A stretch of DNA of 37,816 nucleotides from Paludibacteraceae bacterium (GCA_017464025.1 JAFUEI010000057.1:1-37816); one strand, 5' to 3'. Counted from the first letter of the stretch, positions 25,752 to 35,112 are shown. Numbers and translations: made by a program. The notes: generated by a model from the sequence alone, not told the origin.

Positions 25752-27272
25752 CTATAACCGGAAGAAGCCGGCATATACGATACCTATCGAAACGGCCGGT
25801 TCGTCGTTGTAAATCTTACCGATGGTGCCGTCGTCCAGCACACCCTTGTTGAGGATGGCATAGCCGAACTCCGCCTTCACAGCCACCTCCTTGATGGGGA
25901 AATAGTTGATGCCCACCGTTGCCTTGTGGCGGCCGCAATAGCTGTACATCCAGTCTTTTGCGCCGTCAACCAGCAGACGGCTGTCGTAGAAGTCGTAGCG
26001 CCCGAACACGTAGAAGCGCATCCGCTTCTCGCGCAACCGCTCGTTGAAGTTGAAGAAGTCGTAGCCTACTTCGGCTCCGGCCGCCAGCGCATCGCTGGCT
26101 ACGGGTTCGCGGCTGGAGGGCGACGACTTGGTCATACTCAGGTTATAAGCCGTAATCTGCTTCGAGTCGGACAAATGCCCGTAGGTCACCGAGCCGCGTG
26201 CCACCCAGTTGTGGTCGTTATAGCAGAAATCGAAACTGCCGAGCGAGACGATGCCCTGCACTTCCTTGAACTTGGTCTTCTCCAGCTCCGTATAGCCCCT
26301 GCTGAGGGTGTTGCGGAACGAGTTGCCGCAATAGCCCGAAACAGAGAGCCGCAGCCCCTTGACACCGGTGTAGTCCACGCGGGCCACACCCGCCCAGCAG
26401 TTGGCCAACTTGAACTCATACGGGCTGCCTGCGCCGGGTTTGATCCAGTTCTTCTTGTTGAAGCGGTCGGAGTCCAAACCGGGCACGAGCATCAGCTGAT
26501 AGCGCCACCCCTTGGCCTGTCCCCAGAACGTGAGCGCCACTTCGTGCCACGTGGAAGGCAGGATGGTAAATTCGCCCTCGGGACGATAGACGGTGAAGAA
26601 CTCGGTGGGTTCATGGTGCGCATTCAGGCCGCCCACCGGGATAATCTGCATACCGGCACGGATGCTGGCATAGGGGTTGAAAGTCTTCTGAATCCAGAAC
26701 TGCTCCAGCGCCACCTCGCCGCCGCGTTCCACCTCGCTCTCATACTCGCCGCCTTCTTCCTCCTCTTTCTCAAAAGCCGACTCGGTGCCGCCATGTTCAA
26801 ACTCTATCTCGGTACCCATCGACCAGCCGCGGCCGAAGTCGTAGCCGAGCGAGATGACCACATGCGGCAGGTCCACTTCGCCGTAGTGGTCGCCCTTGTA
26901 TTTCTCAGGGTTGAAATAGCGCAGATAGTTGTGGGAATACATATTATAGCGTGCCATGGCTTCGCCATACCCACCAATAGTGAGCCTATTGTGAACCCAC
27001 GACGGACGCTCTTTGCGCGGCTGTACGGCAGGTGCATACTTGGCGGCACTGTCCGCACTGAGGGCAGTAGCACCCGACACGGCATCCACACGGGGAGTGG
27101 CTTCCGGACGCGACTCGGCAGCAGCCGCTTTCTGCTCAAGCGCCGCAAGACGTTGCAGAATAGACTGATACTCTTCCTGCGTGAGCGTCACTGCTCCTTC
27201 CTGGGCATGCAACGCAAGCGGCAGCAGGGCCGCCATGGAAAGAAGTATAGGAACAAGATATTTCCGAGACAT
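25752..27272 (-). CDS. Outer-membrane porin-like beta-barrel protein with N-terminal coiled coil
   Basis: The 506-residue protein starts with a signal peptide ending near ALHAQ (residue 24). A short coiled coil (about 28-55, EEYQSILQRLAALEQKAAAAE) and a proline-rich linker precede a predicted beta barrel from about 90 on, rich in alternating aromatic strands (TIGGYGEAMARYNM, HVVISLGYDFGRGW, RMRFYVFGRYDF). It ends in aromatic-hydrophobic residues plus RL, fitting an outer-membrane insertion signal. It resembles phosphate-selective or DcaP-like porins, but the substrate is unknown. I use the ATG at 27272, not the one at 27299, because the latter lies inside the -7 promoter box. It is the first gene of the porin-imelysin unit. 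Confidence 0.82.
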   Translation of the reverse strand: MSRKYLVPILLSMAALLPLALHAQEGAVTLTQEEYQSILQRLAALEQKAAAAESRPEATPRVDAVSGATALSADSAAKYAPAVQPRKERPSWVHNRLTIGGYGEAMARYNMYSHNYLRYFNPEKYKGDHYGEVDLPHVVISLGYDFGRGWSMGTEIEFEHGGTESAFEKEEEEGGEYESEVERGGEVALEQFWIQKTFNPYASIRAGMQIIPVGGLNAHHEPTEFFTVYRPEGEFTILPSTWHEVALTFWGQAKGWRYQLMLVPGLDSDRFNKKNWIKPGAGSPYEFKLANCWAGVARVDYTGVKGLRLSVSGYCGNSFRNTLSRGYTELEKTKFKEVQGIVSLGSFDFCYNDHNWVARGSVTYGHLSDSKQITAYNLSMTKSSPSSREPVASDALAAGAEVGYDFFNFNERLREKRMRFYVFGRYDFYDSRLLVDGAKDWMYSYCGRHKATVGINYFPIKEVAVKAEFGYAILNKGVLDDGTIGKIYNDEPAVSIGIVYAGFFRL

Positions 27273-27296
27273 GCGTATTGCTGTTTTTTTACAGCA

Positions 27297-27304
27297 CAAA
27301 AGTA
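27297..27304 (-). promoter_or_regulatory. -7 promoter element (TACTTTTG) for the porin-imelysin transcript
   Basis: The minus strand reads TACTTTTG, matching TAnnTTTG, about 25 bases before the ATG at 27272. The -33 element is weak (TTCG at an 18-base spacing). A GCTGT/ACAGC inverted repeat with a poly-A/T loop sits between box and start codon. Confidence 0.6.
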
Positions 27305-27350
27305 CGCATACCGCAGAAAACCCGAAATCCCCATTTATGGTGAAATTGCG

Positions 27351-28370
27351 CTATTCCCAGGCAGCCTGATAGGCCCGCCACTTGCCGATGAGTGCGGCAA
27401 AGTCGGGTGCCCAGTCAGAGTCGAAGAACATCCGCTCGCCCGTGCGGGGATGAGTAAAGCCGAGGGTCTTGGCGTGAAGGGCCTGGCGCGGGCAGAGGGA
27501 GAAGCAGTTCTGGATATACTGGCGGTATTTCTGCGTAGGCAGTCCTTTGAGAATCTCCATACCGCCGTATTTCTCGTCGGCGAAGAGCGGATGGCCGATA
27601 TGGCGCATGTGGACGCGTATCTGGTGGGTGCGACCCGTCTCCAGGCGGCACTCCACGAGCGTCACGTACGGGAAGCGCTCCAGCACGTGCCAGTGGGTGA
27701 CGGCCTCTTTGGCCAGCGGATTGTCCTCGAGGTCCCATACGCGGTAGATGGTGCGGTCGCGGTTGTCGCGGGCCAGCGCTCCGGTGACGGTGCCCGACTC
27801 GTCGGGAAACGTGCCCCACACAAGGGCGTTGTAGGTGCGCTCCGTCGTATGCTCGAAAAACTGGTGCGCCAGTTCGGCCTTGGCCTCCGGCGTCTTGGCC
27901 ACGAGCAGCAGGCCGCTGGTGTCCTTGTCGATACGGTGCACCAGCCCGATGTCGGGGTTGTTCATGTCGAAGGCACTGTTGTCGCGGAAATACCAGGCAA
28001 GGGCGTTGAGCAGCGTGCCCGTCCAGTTGCCGTGGCCGGGATGGACCACCAGTCCGGCAGGCTTGTTGACAACCAGCAGGTCGGCATCCTCATATACGAT
28101 GTCAAGGGGAATCTCTTCCGGCAGGATGGTGTAGTCGCGCGGCTCATGGTCGAGCAGCACCTGCAGCACGTCGCCGGGCTTGGCCTTGTAGTTGCTCTTC
28201 ACGGCCTTGCCGTTTGCCCATACGTTGCCTGCATCGGCCGCCGTCTGGATGCGGTTGCGCGAAGTGCCGGCCATGTGCTCGGAGAGGTACTTGTCAACGC
28301 GCACCGGCGTCTGCCCTTTGTCCACCACACAGCGGAAGCGCTCGAATATATCGTCGGAAAAAGAATCCAA
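27351..28370 (-). CDS. rluD: Ribosomal large subunit pseudouridine synthase, RluD-like (TTG start)
   Basis: RluD-type enzymes convert uridines to pseudouridine in helix 69 of 23S rRNA. Residues 20-75 are an S4 RNA-binding domain (RVDKYLSEHMAGTSRNRIQ). The catalytic motif is HRIDKDTSG at 145-153 with D148 as the probable catalytic aspartate, followed by RLETGRTHQIRVHM and the C-terminal RQALHAKTLGF. Length 339 is normal. No ATG lies near the N-terminus; the best start is TTG at 28368-28370, 25 bases after the PASTA gene stop, which fits co-transcription. The exact N-terminus is uncertain because the frame stays open a little further upstream without a common start codon. Confidence 0.92.
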   Translation of the reverse strand: MDSFSDDIFERFRCVVDKGQTPVRVDKYLSEHMAGTSRNRIQTAADAGNVWANGKAVKSNYKAKPGDVLQVLLDHEPRDYTILPEEIPLDIVYEDADLLVVNKPAGLVVHPGHGNWTGTLLNALAWYFRDNSAFDMNNPDIGLVHRIDKDTSGLLLVAKTPEAKAELAHQFFEHTTERTYNALVWGTFPDESGTVTGALARDNRDRTIYRVWDLEDNPLAKEAVTHWHVLERFPYVTLVECRLETGRTHQIRVHMRHIGHPLFADEKYGGMEILKGLPTQKYRQYIQNCFSLCPRQALHAKTLGFTHPRTGERMFFDSDWAPDFAALIGKWRAYQAAWE

Positions 28371-28395
28371 GAGCGAAGCGTGAAGAATCAGTTTT

Positions 28396-29238
28396 TCAGA
28401 AGAAGTCCTCCTCGTCGGAATTGGTGCCGGACGAGAGGGCCTTATGCGGGTCGGCGGAGAGATAGAGGTCGATGCGCGAGCCTTCCACTATCCACTGCCC
28501 GCCCGCGGGTTGCTGCCGATAGACGTAGCATACCGTCTCCGCAGGGTCGTCTCCGTCGGCGGTAGCGGCTGCGGCGGCAGGGTCAGAGGGGTCGATGTTG
28601 ACAGCCCCCACCACTAACCGTGCACCCAGCAGCAGTTCGCGGGCCTCACGGAGGGTCTTGCCCGTCAGGTCGGGCACATACACCTGCTCGGTGCCTTTGC
28701 CCTGCCCTACCACCAGCGTCACTCCGCTGCCTTCCGGCAGACGCACACCGGGCTCCAGCGACCCGCCGTCACGGCGCACATCGAGCACGAGGTCGCGGTA
28801 TTCCGACGGCTCATATACCACCTCGTCCACCTTCAGGCCGAGCGCCTGCAGCGTCGCCTCCGCCTGACGGTAGGAGATGTCGTGCAGGTCGGGAACGGGC
28901 ACCTGCCTTATGGAGCGGGCATTCATGATGACATAGATGCTGCGCCCCTCTTTCACATGCGCACCGGCAGGCGGGTTCTGCTCCACCACGGTGCCGAGAG
29001 GCACCTTCTTGGAATAGGTGGAGTCAATCACCTCCAACCGAAGCCCCTGGGCACGCAGAAGCACTTCCGCTTCGGGCACATAGGAGCCGCAGACGTCGGG
29101 CACCTCCGTCTCAATGCCGTGACGGGTGTATTTGCCGAGCCAGAAAAACACGCCGGTCAGCAAAAGCAGCACGATGACGGCAGCTGCCAGCAGCATATAG
29201 AGCACAAAGGCCGTATTTGATTTCTTGAAGTCGGACAT
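28396..29238 (-). CDS. PASTA-domain membrane protein
   Basis: The 280-residue protein has a short cytoplasmic N-terminus, one transmembrane helix (about 11-37) and three extracytoplasmic PASTA domains (about 44-107, 113-180 and 187-262), marked by VPDVCG, VPDLHD and VPDLTG. The third holds an Ala/Asp-rich insertion. There is no kinase or transpeptidase domain, as usual for the stand-alone Bacteroidota form. PASTA domains bind peptidoglycan fragments in other bacteria; the role here is not known. The ATG at 29238 is chosen because the longer frame overlaps the promoter. It is the first gene of a pair with rluD. Confidence 0.92.
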   Translation of the reverse strand: MSDFKKSNTAFVLYMLLAAAVIVLLLLTGVFFWLGKYTRHGIETEVPDVCGSYVPEAEVLLRAQGLRLEVIDSTYSKKVPLGTVVEQNPPAGAHVKEGRSIYVIMNARSIRQVPVPDLHDISYRQAEATLQALGLKVDEVVYEPSEYRDLVLDVRRDGGSLEPGVRLPEGSGVTLVVGQGKGTEQVYVPDLTGKTLREARELLLGARLVVGAVNIDPSDPAAAAATADGDDPAETVCYVYRQQPAGGQWIVEGSRIDLYLSADPHKALSSGTNSDEEDFF

Positions 29239-29265
29239 AGGTGTATCGGATTTCTTATTGCGGTG

Positions 29266-29297
29266 CAAAGGTACGAATAAATATCCAAAGAGCCAAA
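29266..29297 (-). promoter_or_regulatory. Promoter of the PASTA/rluD pair
   Basis: On the minus strand TTTG (29294-29297) is 20 bases upstream of TACCTTTG (29266-29273). The leader to the ATG at 29238 is about 20 nt. Confidence 0.78.
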
Positions 29298-29331
29298 AGC
29301 AGCACCGACGGCGGCATTCTATAAACACAGA

Positions 29332-29356
29332 CACCGTGCTGAGTGCCAGCACGGTG
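29332..29356 (-). terminator. Terminator hairpin at the end of the cobalamin-riboswitch operon
   Basis: A perfect 10-bp stem (29332-29341 with 29347-29356) with a five-base loop lies 26 bases past the stop of the last operon gene. It is followed on the minus strand by a moderately T-rich stretch and then the PASTA promoter. Confidence 0.65.
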
Positions 29357-29382
29357 CCCGATTGGACAGTCAAACTGCAGGA

Positions 29383-32300
29383 TTACTTCAGCAGTTGTCC
29401 CTGTGCATTGTAAACATGGCCGTTGCGGATGATGTAGAGCACACCGTTCTGCATCAGTTTCTCCACCTGCATCGTCCCGTTCCCGCCGTCCAGACCGGTA
29501 GGCGTCTTGGTGCCCGTGATGTGGGTGAGCTCGCCCAAACGGCAGTCTTCCTGTTTGCCGCCGAGGTTGTCAAGGCAGAAGTAAGCCGGCGTGGACATAC
29601 CCCATGCGTTGGCCTTGGTGCTACTGAGGGAGAAGGTCAGTTTGTCCACCTCGCCCAGTTTGCTCAGGTCAACCCACTGCCACTTCTCGGCATAGGTCCA
29701 GTCGTAGGTCGTATTGCTGTCGCGGAAGTCGGCAAGATAGACGTTCACGGCCTGCTCTGCCTTCACCTCGCCTTTATAGCCTTCTATCGTCAGCAGGAGA
29801 TAGTCGCCCTCGCCAAAGGGTTTGCCCGTAGAGCCGTCTTCTTCCACCGACTGACCGTCGCCGTTGCGGATAGCATCTATCACGTAGGTGTTGTTGGTAA
29901 CAGCCATACCGCTTACGGTCTGCGGCTTGGCCAGCGTCACGTAGTCGGCTCCGCCGTAACCCATGTTCCATATCGCATAGTTGTTGCCTTCGGCAGCACC
30001 GCCGGCAGCACTGTAATAAGTGGCATCAGGCAGCATCCAGCTGAAGGCCTGTGTGCTGGTTATGTTGGACATACTGAAGGCCGAGAAGTACCACATTCCA
30101 TAGTCGGAGATGATGGTGTTGAACGTGTAGTCGCCCGAGGTCCATGTGTTTTCGGGACCGGCGGTAAAGTCGGGGTCGTGGGTCCAGGCTGTCTCCTGCT
30201 TCAAGGTGCGCTCCTCGAAGGTGGCGGCACCGGTGAGCGGCTTCAAAGCTACGGATGCATGGAGCACGGTGTCGCTGCTGATGCTGCGGACGGTGTCACC
30301 CTCTGCGTTGTGGTACCAGCCGAGCACATTGTCGAACCACTTCTCGCCAAGCGTCATTGCTTCCGTGTAGTACACTGCCGTATCCCGTCCCTGCTCGATA
30401 TAGGTCACGGCAAAGAGCTTGTGGGCAGAACCTGCTACCGGATAGGGGTCAACACCGATTTGCTGGCCGAGACCGGTGATGTGGGCCAGCGTACCGTCGC
30501 ACATGGCGTCCTGACCCAGCACAACGGTCTTGTTGGCGGCATTGTTCTCGTTGTTGTAACCAAGAGCGGCGTAACCGTTCTCCAGTTTGCCATAGGAAGC
30601 CAAGCCGCAGACAGCACCGATAGTGGTAGCCGTCGTCACACTGCCCCAGGCATTGGTCACGCTGCGCATCTGCAGGGCACCGGCATTATACACGTTCTTG
30701 ATGGTGGTGCTGCCATTGCAGGTGCCTGCTATACCTCCCACAAGACCTGTTCCGCTGACAAACGCCCAGTTGTAGCAGTTGCGAACGGTGTCGGTAGCCA
30801 CATTGACGGTACCGGCAATACCGCCCGTGTTGGAAGCACCGAAGATATAGCCCTCTACGGTAGCTCCCACAACAGCTGCATTAGCTCCATAGACATAGCC
30901 TGCAATACCGGCGGTGTTGTTCTTGTTGGTGTTCACCGTACCAAGGAAGTGGAGGTTCTCCAGACGTCCTGCCTCAACTCCGCCTACGATACCGGCTGCG
31001 TGGGTGGTCGTCGAGGTTACATAGCCGTGAACGGTGAGGTTCTTGATAGTACCTTCTTTCAGTTTGCCGAAGAGCGACTGGTAGGTTTTCGTCGCCGCCA
31101 TATAAAAACCGCTGATGGTGTGGTTCTGTCCGTCGAAGGTGCCGAGGTAGGGTTTGGCGCTGGTGCCTATAGAGGTCCAGTTGTGTCCGCCAAGGTTGAG
31201 GTCAGCTGTCAGGACGGCGTTGAGAGCCACAGTGGCGGTGTCGGTGGCCTGTGCAAGCCATGCCAGTTCGGCCGGAGTAGCAATCTGATATACACTGTCC
31301 ACCATAGTCGGTTCGGTCACGGTGGTACCGTCCCATGCGATGGCGGCAACGGTCATCACGGGCTTCACCACCACGGTGTCGTTCTGCGACATCGAAACGG
31401 TGAAGGCACTGTGCAGCGGAGCGTAGCTCGCAGCTTCCACACTGTAGGTAAAGGCTCCGTAGATGACATCGTAGTTGCCGTTGACATCTGCTTCCAGCGT
31501 GTCCTGAGCGTCATTCATCACATACGTCTTTGCGCCTTCGGGCAGACCGCTGAAAACAACGGTGTGGTGCTTCAGACCCTCCACCTCGATGCTGACATCG
31601 GGCAGGATGCCGAGGTAGGTCTTGTGCGATGGAGCCGCGCCGGAGAACACGCGCCCGTCAATGCGTGAGATGTTACGATGGTTGCCGATGGGGTCGCCAA
31701 AACCGTTGATCTGAATGGTGCCGTCCGTAATGTCTGTCTTGCCGGCGGCATCCAAAGGAATAATGTACTTATAGAGTTGTGCACTCTCCACGGCGGCGAA
31801 GGTGTACTGTCCGGCCGAGCCATATTCGGACGTACCGGCAGGCACGCCGTTGTAGGCCACGTAGGCCGTCATGTTGTAGATACGCGACAGTTTGTTGTTC
31901 GGGTGGAACAGACCGTGATACTGAATAGCTACTTTATCACCGGCACGGAATGCTTCGCCCGGACGGGTGAGGTTGCTGATTTCGCGGGTGCAAGGTTTGG
32001 CGGTGATGACCTGATATTCGGCCACACCCTTTGCGTTGAACATCGCCACAATCTGGCGGCCCTCTTTCAGCGTCAGCGTGTAAGAGCCGTCCTCGTTGGC
32101 CTTCACTTCCTTATACTCTTTGTAGGTGGCGCTGTTGGTGCCGAAAGTCGGATAGGAGATATACACCTGAGCCACGCCTTCGGGTTTGAAGGTGTATTGG
32201 GCTGCGCTGTCTTCGGCCAGATAGTAAATCACGTCGTGCTCGGCATCCAGCGAGTCAGTGGCCAACTTGTGGGTATAGTCGTTCATGCCCTTGTTGGCCC

Positions 32301-33609
32301 ACATGTTGGTCTTGATGCCCGAAGGCTCGTCGCCCACGGTAACGACGAACACGCCGGTGTTCTCCGGCCAGATGGCCGACCAGTCGGCAGGCTTGCCTGC
32401 TTCGCCGCCCATATAGGGAGATACTTTGTCCTTGTCAATCTGCGAGGCCTGCATGGCATCGTAGGTGACCAGCACCACGGCCGTGCCTTTGCCCACAGCG
32501 CTCAGCGTAACCCACGGGTCGGTAGAGGTGGTGTAACGGTCGAACTTCACAACCGAATTGTCTTCCTCGCCCTTGAGGTTGAACACAGTGTAGTGATAGT
32601 CGGGATCCACATACATATTGGCAGTGCTGTTGTTAGTCAGTTGCCATGTACGCAGTGCCAGCACGTCCTTCGTATCGCCCACCTGCATCTTCAGGTGCCC
32701 CTGCGGGTTGATGTTGACAAACACGTCGGCCACGTTGAGGTTGCTGTTGGCCTTGATGTCGTGGTTGATGTACTTGGGCGAAAGGGCTTTCAATGTCTCC
32801 TCGGTATATACGAGGTCTTCCATACCCAGCACCTGGCTGATAGTGCCCGCCTGCGTGCAGAAGCCCTCGCCCCAGATGCGGTACATGAGGGTTGTGCTGC
32901 TGCTCTTGAGATCCATGCCGTAGTGATACACCTTGGTTGCGCCCGACGTAACAACGCTGTCCGGTGCAATCTCCGTAAAGGCCACATAGTCCTTGGTCTT
33001 CGTGGCCAACTGTGCGTATGCCGTGGCCGGCAAGGTGATGGTAAAGTCCTTGTGCTGCGGCAGAGCCACCCAGATGGTCGCATTCGAGTTGTGGGTGCGG
33101 TTTTCGGTATCCTTCCACTCGATGTAACCCTCTGCTGCACGAGCGGCGGTAGGAGTGGCTACGATGCTGGTCTTGGACCCCTTGAAGACAAGGAAAGTCT
33201 TTCTGCCGGCGGTCTTCGAGTCGCCGATAACCGTCTCGTAGGCGTTGCCTTTGGCGTCTTTCAGATTAAGCTCGAGCGTCAGGTCTGTCCCCGGCAAAAA
33301 GCCCGTGTTGGAGAAGCCGAGGGTGGCTGTCTGAATGGTGAACTCGCTGTCGCCTTCCACAACGAGCTCGATACTACCGTTCACGGTCTTGCCGTCGGTG
33401 TCATAGCCGGTCAGCACGTAGGTGCCGTTGTCAACGGTAAAGGTATAGACTTTGTTTGACGGTGTCCCGACTGCCACAGGCGTAGCCGTAGCTTTGTCGG
33501 CAAGCGTCATCGTGGTGCTGACGGTATTCATTGTCACCTTTACGGTGGCGGCATGCATACCCGCTACACTTGCCATCAGAAGGATGGCCGAGAAGAGTAA
33601 TTTTCTCAT
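29383..33609 (-). CDS. Large secreted protein with GLUG-like repeats and C-terminal DUF4465 domain, T9SS-like tail
   Basis: This 1408-residue protein has a signal peptide (1-20, ending GMHA). Residues 21-790 are beta-rich with no family I recognise, with EF-like Asp-rich patches but no clear catalytic motif. About 800-985 hold GLUG-type repeats (GIVGGVEAG, GIAGYVYG, GGIAGTVN, GGIAGTCN), a surface-protein repeat. About 1140-1348 form a DUF4465 domain (DYGMWYFSAFSMSN, GADYVTL, EGDYLLLTI, YFCLDNLGG). The last 45 residues end with NGVLYIIRNGHVYNAQGQLL, like short T9SS sorting tails. It is the last gene of the cobalamin-riboswitch operon, 21 bases after the preceding DUF4465 gene. A corrinoid-binding or surface-handling role is inferred from the riboswitch, and from my recollection that DUF4465 proteins are encoded in Bacteroides B12 loci. 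Confidence 0.85.
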   Translation of the reverse strand: MRKLLFSAILLMASVAGMHAATVKVTMNTVSTTMTLADKATATPVAVGTPSNKVYTFTVDNGTYVLTGYDTDGKTVNGSIELVVEGDSEFTIQTATLGFSNTGFLPGTDLTLELNLKDAKGNAYETVIGDSKTAGRKTFLVFKGSKTSIVATPTAARAAEGYIEWKDTENRTHNSNATIWVALPQHKDFTITLPATAYAQLATKTKDYVAFTEIAPDSVVTSGATKVYHYGMDLKSSSTTLMYRIWGEGFCTQAGTISQVLGMEDLVYTEETLKALSPKYINHDIKANSNLNVADVFVNINPQGHLKMQVGDTKDVLALRTWQLTNNSTANMYVDPDYHYTVFNLKGEEDNSVVKFDRYTTSTDPWVTLSAVGKGTAVVLVTYDAMQASQIDKDKVSPYMGGEAGKPADWSAIWPENTGVFVVTVGDEPSGIKTNMWANKGMNDYTHKLATDSLDAEHDVIYYLAEDSAAQYTFKPEGVAQVYISYPTFGTNSATYKEYKEVKANEDGSYTLTLKEGRQIVAMFNAKGVAEYQVITAKPCTREISNLTRPGEAFRAGDKVAIQYHGLFHPNNKLSRIYNMTAYVAYNGVPAGTSEYGSAGQYTFAAVESAQLYKYIIPLDAAGKTDITDGTIQINGFGDPIGNHRNISRIDGRVFSGAAPSHKTYLGILPDVSIEVEGLKHHTVVFSGLPEGAKTYVMNDAQDTLEADVNGNYDVIYGAFTYSVEAASYAPLHSAFTVSMSQNDTVVVKPVMTVAAIAWDGTTVTEPTMVDSVYQIATPAELAWLAQATDTATVALNAVLTADLNLGGHNWTSIGTSAKPYLGTFDGQNHTISGFYMAATKTYQSLFGKLKEGTIKNLTVHGYVTSTTTHAAGIVGGVEAGRLENLHFLGTVNTNKNNTAGIAGYVYGANAAVVGATVEGYIFGASNTGGIAGTVNVATDTVRNCYNWAFVSGTGLVGGIAGTCNGSTTIKNVYNAGALQMRSVTNAWGSVTTATTIGAVCGLASYGKLENGYAALGYNNENNAANKTVVLGQDAMCDGTLAHITGLGQQIGVDPYPVAGSAHKLFAVTYIEQGRDTAVYYTEAMTLGEKWFDNVLGWYHNAEGDTVRSISSDTVLHASVALKPLTGAATFEERTLKQETAWTHDPDFTAGPENTWTSGDYTFNTIISDYGMWYFSAFSMSNITSTQAFSWMLPDATYYSAAGGAAEGNNYAIWNMGYGGADYVTLAKPQTVSGMAVTNNTYVIDAIRNGDGQSVEEDGSTGKPFGEGDYLLLTIEGYKGEVKAEQAVNVYLADFRDSNTTYDWTYAEKWQWVDLSKLGEVDKLTFSLSSTKANAWGMSTPAYFCLDNLGGKQEDCRLGELTHITGTKTPTGLDGGNGTMQVEKLMQNGVLYIIRNGHVYNAQGQLLK

Positions 33610-33630
33610 GATGAAACGATTTTAGTTATT

Positions 33631-35112
33631 TTATGGAATGATGATTTTGTATGTCCGTTTGTCGGTCAGTACGATATAGATGCCCCTGCTCAGGTGCAGA
33701 CCGGTCCCGACAACTGTGCCGTCGGTGCGATATACGCCGCGCAGGGTCTCTCCTGCTTCAAGGCCGGTCAGCGCGGAGGGCTTGTCAGAGAGTGTGAAAG
33801 CCTCTATCGTGGTGCGGGCCGATTTGTTGCCTGCCGCATCTTCCGCCTCCACGGCAAAGCAGTAGCGTGTGGCGGGGTCAAGCCCCGTCAGGCGGCAGGA
33901 GGTGCCGTTCTTCACGCGCTTCTGCACCTCGCCGTCCACATAGACGCTGTAGCGCACCACACCCACATTGTCGGCGGCGGGCTGCCAGCTCAGCGTCATC
34001 GCCCGCAGTTCGGGCTGCGCCGTCAACCCCTCGGGGGCCGAGGGAGCGGTCAGGTCTGCCGTGGTGACTGCCACCGCCGCCTTGTCAGACGTGCCGCCTG
34101 CGGAAACGGCCTCCACTGCGAGCCGGTATTCCGTACCGGCCTTCAGACCGCGGAAGACGAACAGCGTGTCGGCCGTCGTACCGGCCGGCGTGTCGTTGCA
34201 ATACAGTTTATACGATGCCGCACCGGCGGTCTTGTTCCACGTCAGCACCACCGAGTCTTCCGCACCGGCCGTTGCTTTTAGACCTGTAGGCCGCGAGGGC
34301 ACCTGCTGCTCGGTATAGGGCAGCACCCGCAGCTTGTCCATACAGAAGAACACGGCCGTGTTGGCGCCCCACTTGGCATCTTTGTCGCTGGTCTCCATGG
34401 TGAAATACAGGCCGCTCACCGTGCCGAGTACCGTGAGGTCGAGCCACTGCCAGTCGGCCGACTGCACCAAAGCGCCGTTGCGGTATTCCGCCAGCGCAAG
34501 GCGCACCTCCGTGCCCGTGGACTCGCCCTGCTCGTTCAGGCCGTGCGCCACCAGGCCGAAATAGTCCCCCTCTTTGGTGAACGCACTGGCAAAGCCGTCG
34601 CCGTTCTCGTTGCCGTAGTAGGGCCAGGGGTGGTTGCAGATATATACGCCCACCGCCTTGTGCGGGCGCTTGTCGGTGAAGTCGATGCGCAGACTGTGGT
34701 AGGTTGCGTCGAAGGTCTCGTCCCAATAGCCCCAGTAGGCCACCAGATAGGGGGCACCCGCCTTCACGTTGAACGCGTTGTCCAATCCGCCTCCGGCCAT
34801 ACAGCCCCACTGGCGACTGACCCAGCCGTCGGAGTTGCCGGCACTGCCGTAGTTGGCATTGTCGCCCGATGTGCAGAGCGTGAAGCCGTCCCAATAGCCC
34901 ATGCCGTCGCCCGCATCCAGCGAGCCGGTATGCGAGAAACGGAACAGACCCGCCTCCACGTGCGCGTCGTTGTTATAGGTGTCTTTCCAGCAGCCGTCGG
35001 CCGTCTGCGGATAGCCGGACAGGTAGTTGCCAAGGTCGAGCGTAAGGGTGTCGGCTGCACAAAGCGCCAGCGCATAGCCAAGCAGCGGCAGGAGCAGAAG
35101 CGTTTTTCTCAT
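33631..35112 (-). CDS. Secreted DUF4465 protein with two fibronectin type III domains and T9SS-like tail
   Basis: This 493-residue protein has a signal peptide (about 1-20). Residues about 40-265 form a DUF4465 domain (GYWDGFTLC, GWVSRQWGCMAGGG, APYLVAYWGYW, WQWLDLTVLGTVSGLYFTME, AVFFCMDKL). Two fibronectin type III domains follow (about 272-352 and 357-442), then a tail (450-493) resembling a T9SS type A sorting domain (RGIYIVLTDKRTYKIIIP). The signal peptide lacks a good lipobox (LALC), so it is probably not a lipoprotein and instead uses T9SS anchoring or secretion. Its ATG overlaps the stop of the upstream gene by four bases (ATGA), indicating translational coupling. A corrinoid-binding role is inferred from operon context only. 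Confidence 0.87.
   Translation of the reverse strand: MRKTLLLLPLLGYALALCAADTLTLDLGNYLSGYPQTADGCWKDTYNNDAHVEAGLFRFSHTGSLDAGDGMGYWDGFTLCTSGDNANYGSAGNSDGWVSRQWGCMAGGGLDNAFNVKAGAPYLVAYWGYWDETFDATYHSLRIDFTDKRPHKAVGVYICNHPWPYYGNENGDGFASAFTKEGDYFGLVAHGLNEQGESTGTEVRLALAEYRNGALVQSADWQWLDLTVLGTVSGLYFTMETSDKDAKWGANTAVFFCMDKLRVLPYTEQQVPSRPTGLKATAGAEDSVVLTWNKTAGAASYKLYCNDTPAGTTADTLFVFRGLKAGTEYRLAVEAVSAGGTSDKAAVAVTTADLTAPSAPEGLTAQPELRAMTLSWQPAADNVGVVRYSVYVDGEVQKRVKNGTSCRLTGLDPATRYCFAVEAEDAAGNKSARTTIEAFTLSDKPSALTGLEAGETLRGVYRTDGTVVGTGLHLSRGIYIVLTDKRTYKIIIP

Noticed and set aside
25926-28565. An 879-codon plus-strand frame opposite the porin and rluD
   Set aside because: It crosses two genes and a promoter on the other strand and shows no recognisable domain; the minus-strand products are well supported.
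29239-29373. N-terminal extension of the PASTA protein to 29373
   Set aside because: It would include the TACCTTTG promoter and add a Cys/Arg-rich stretch unlike the family; the ATG at 29238 gives a normal N-terminus.
29362-33459. Long plus-strand frames opposite the 1408-residue protein
   Set aside because: Antisense shadows; the minus strand has a signal peptide, GLUG repeats and DUF4465.
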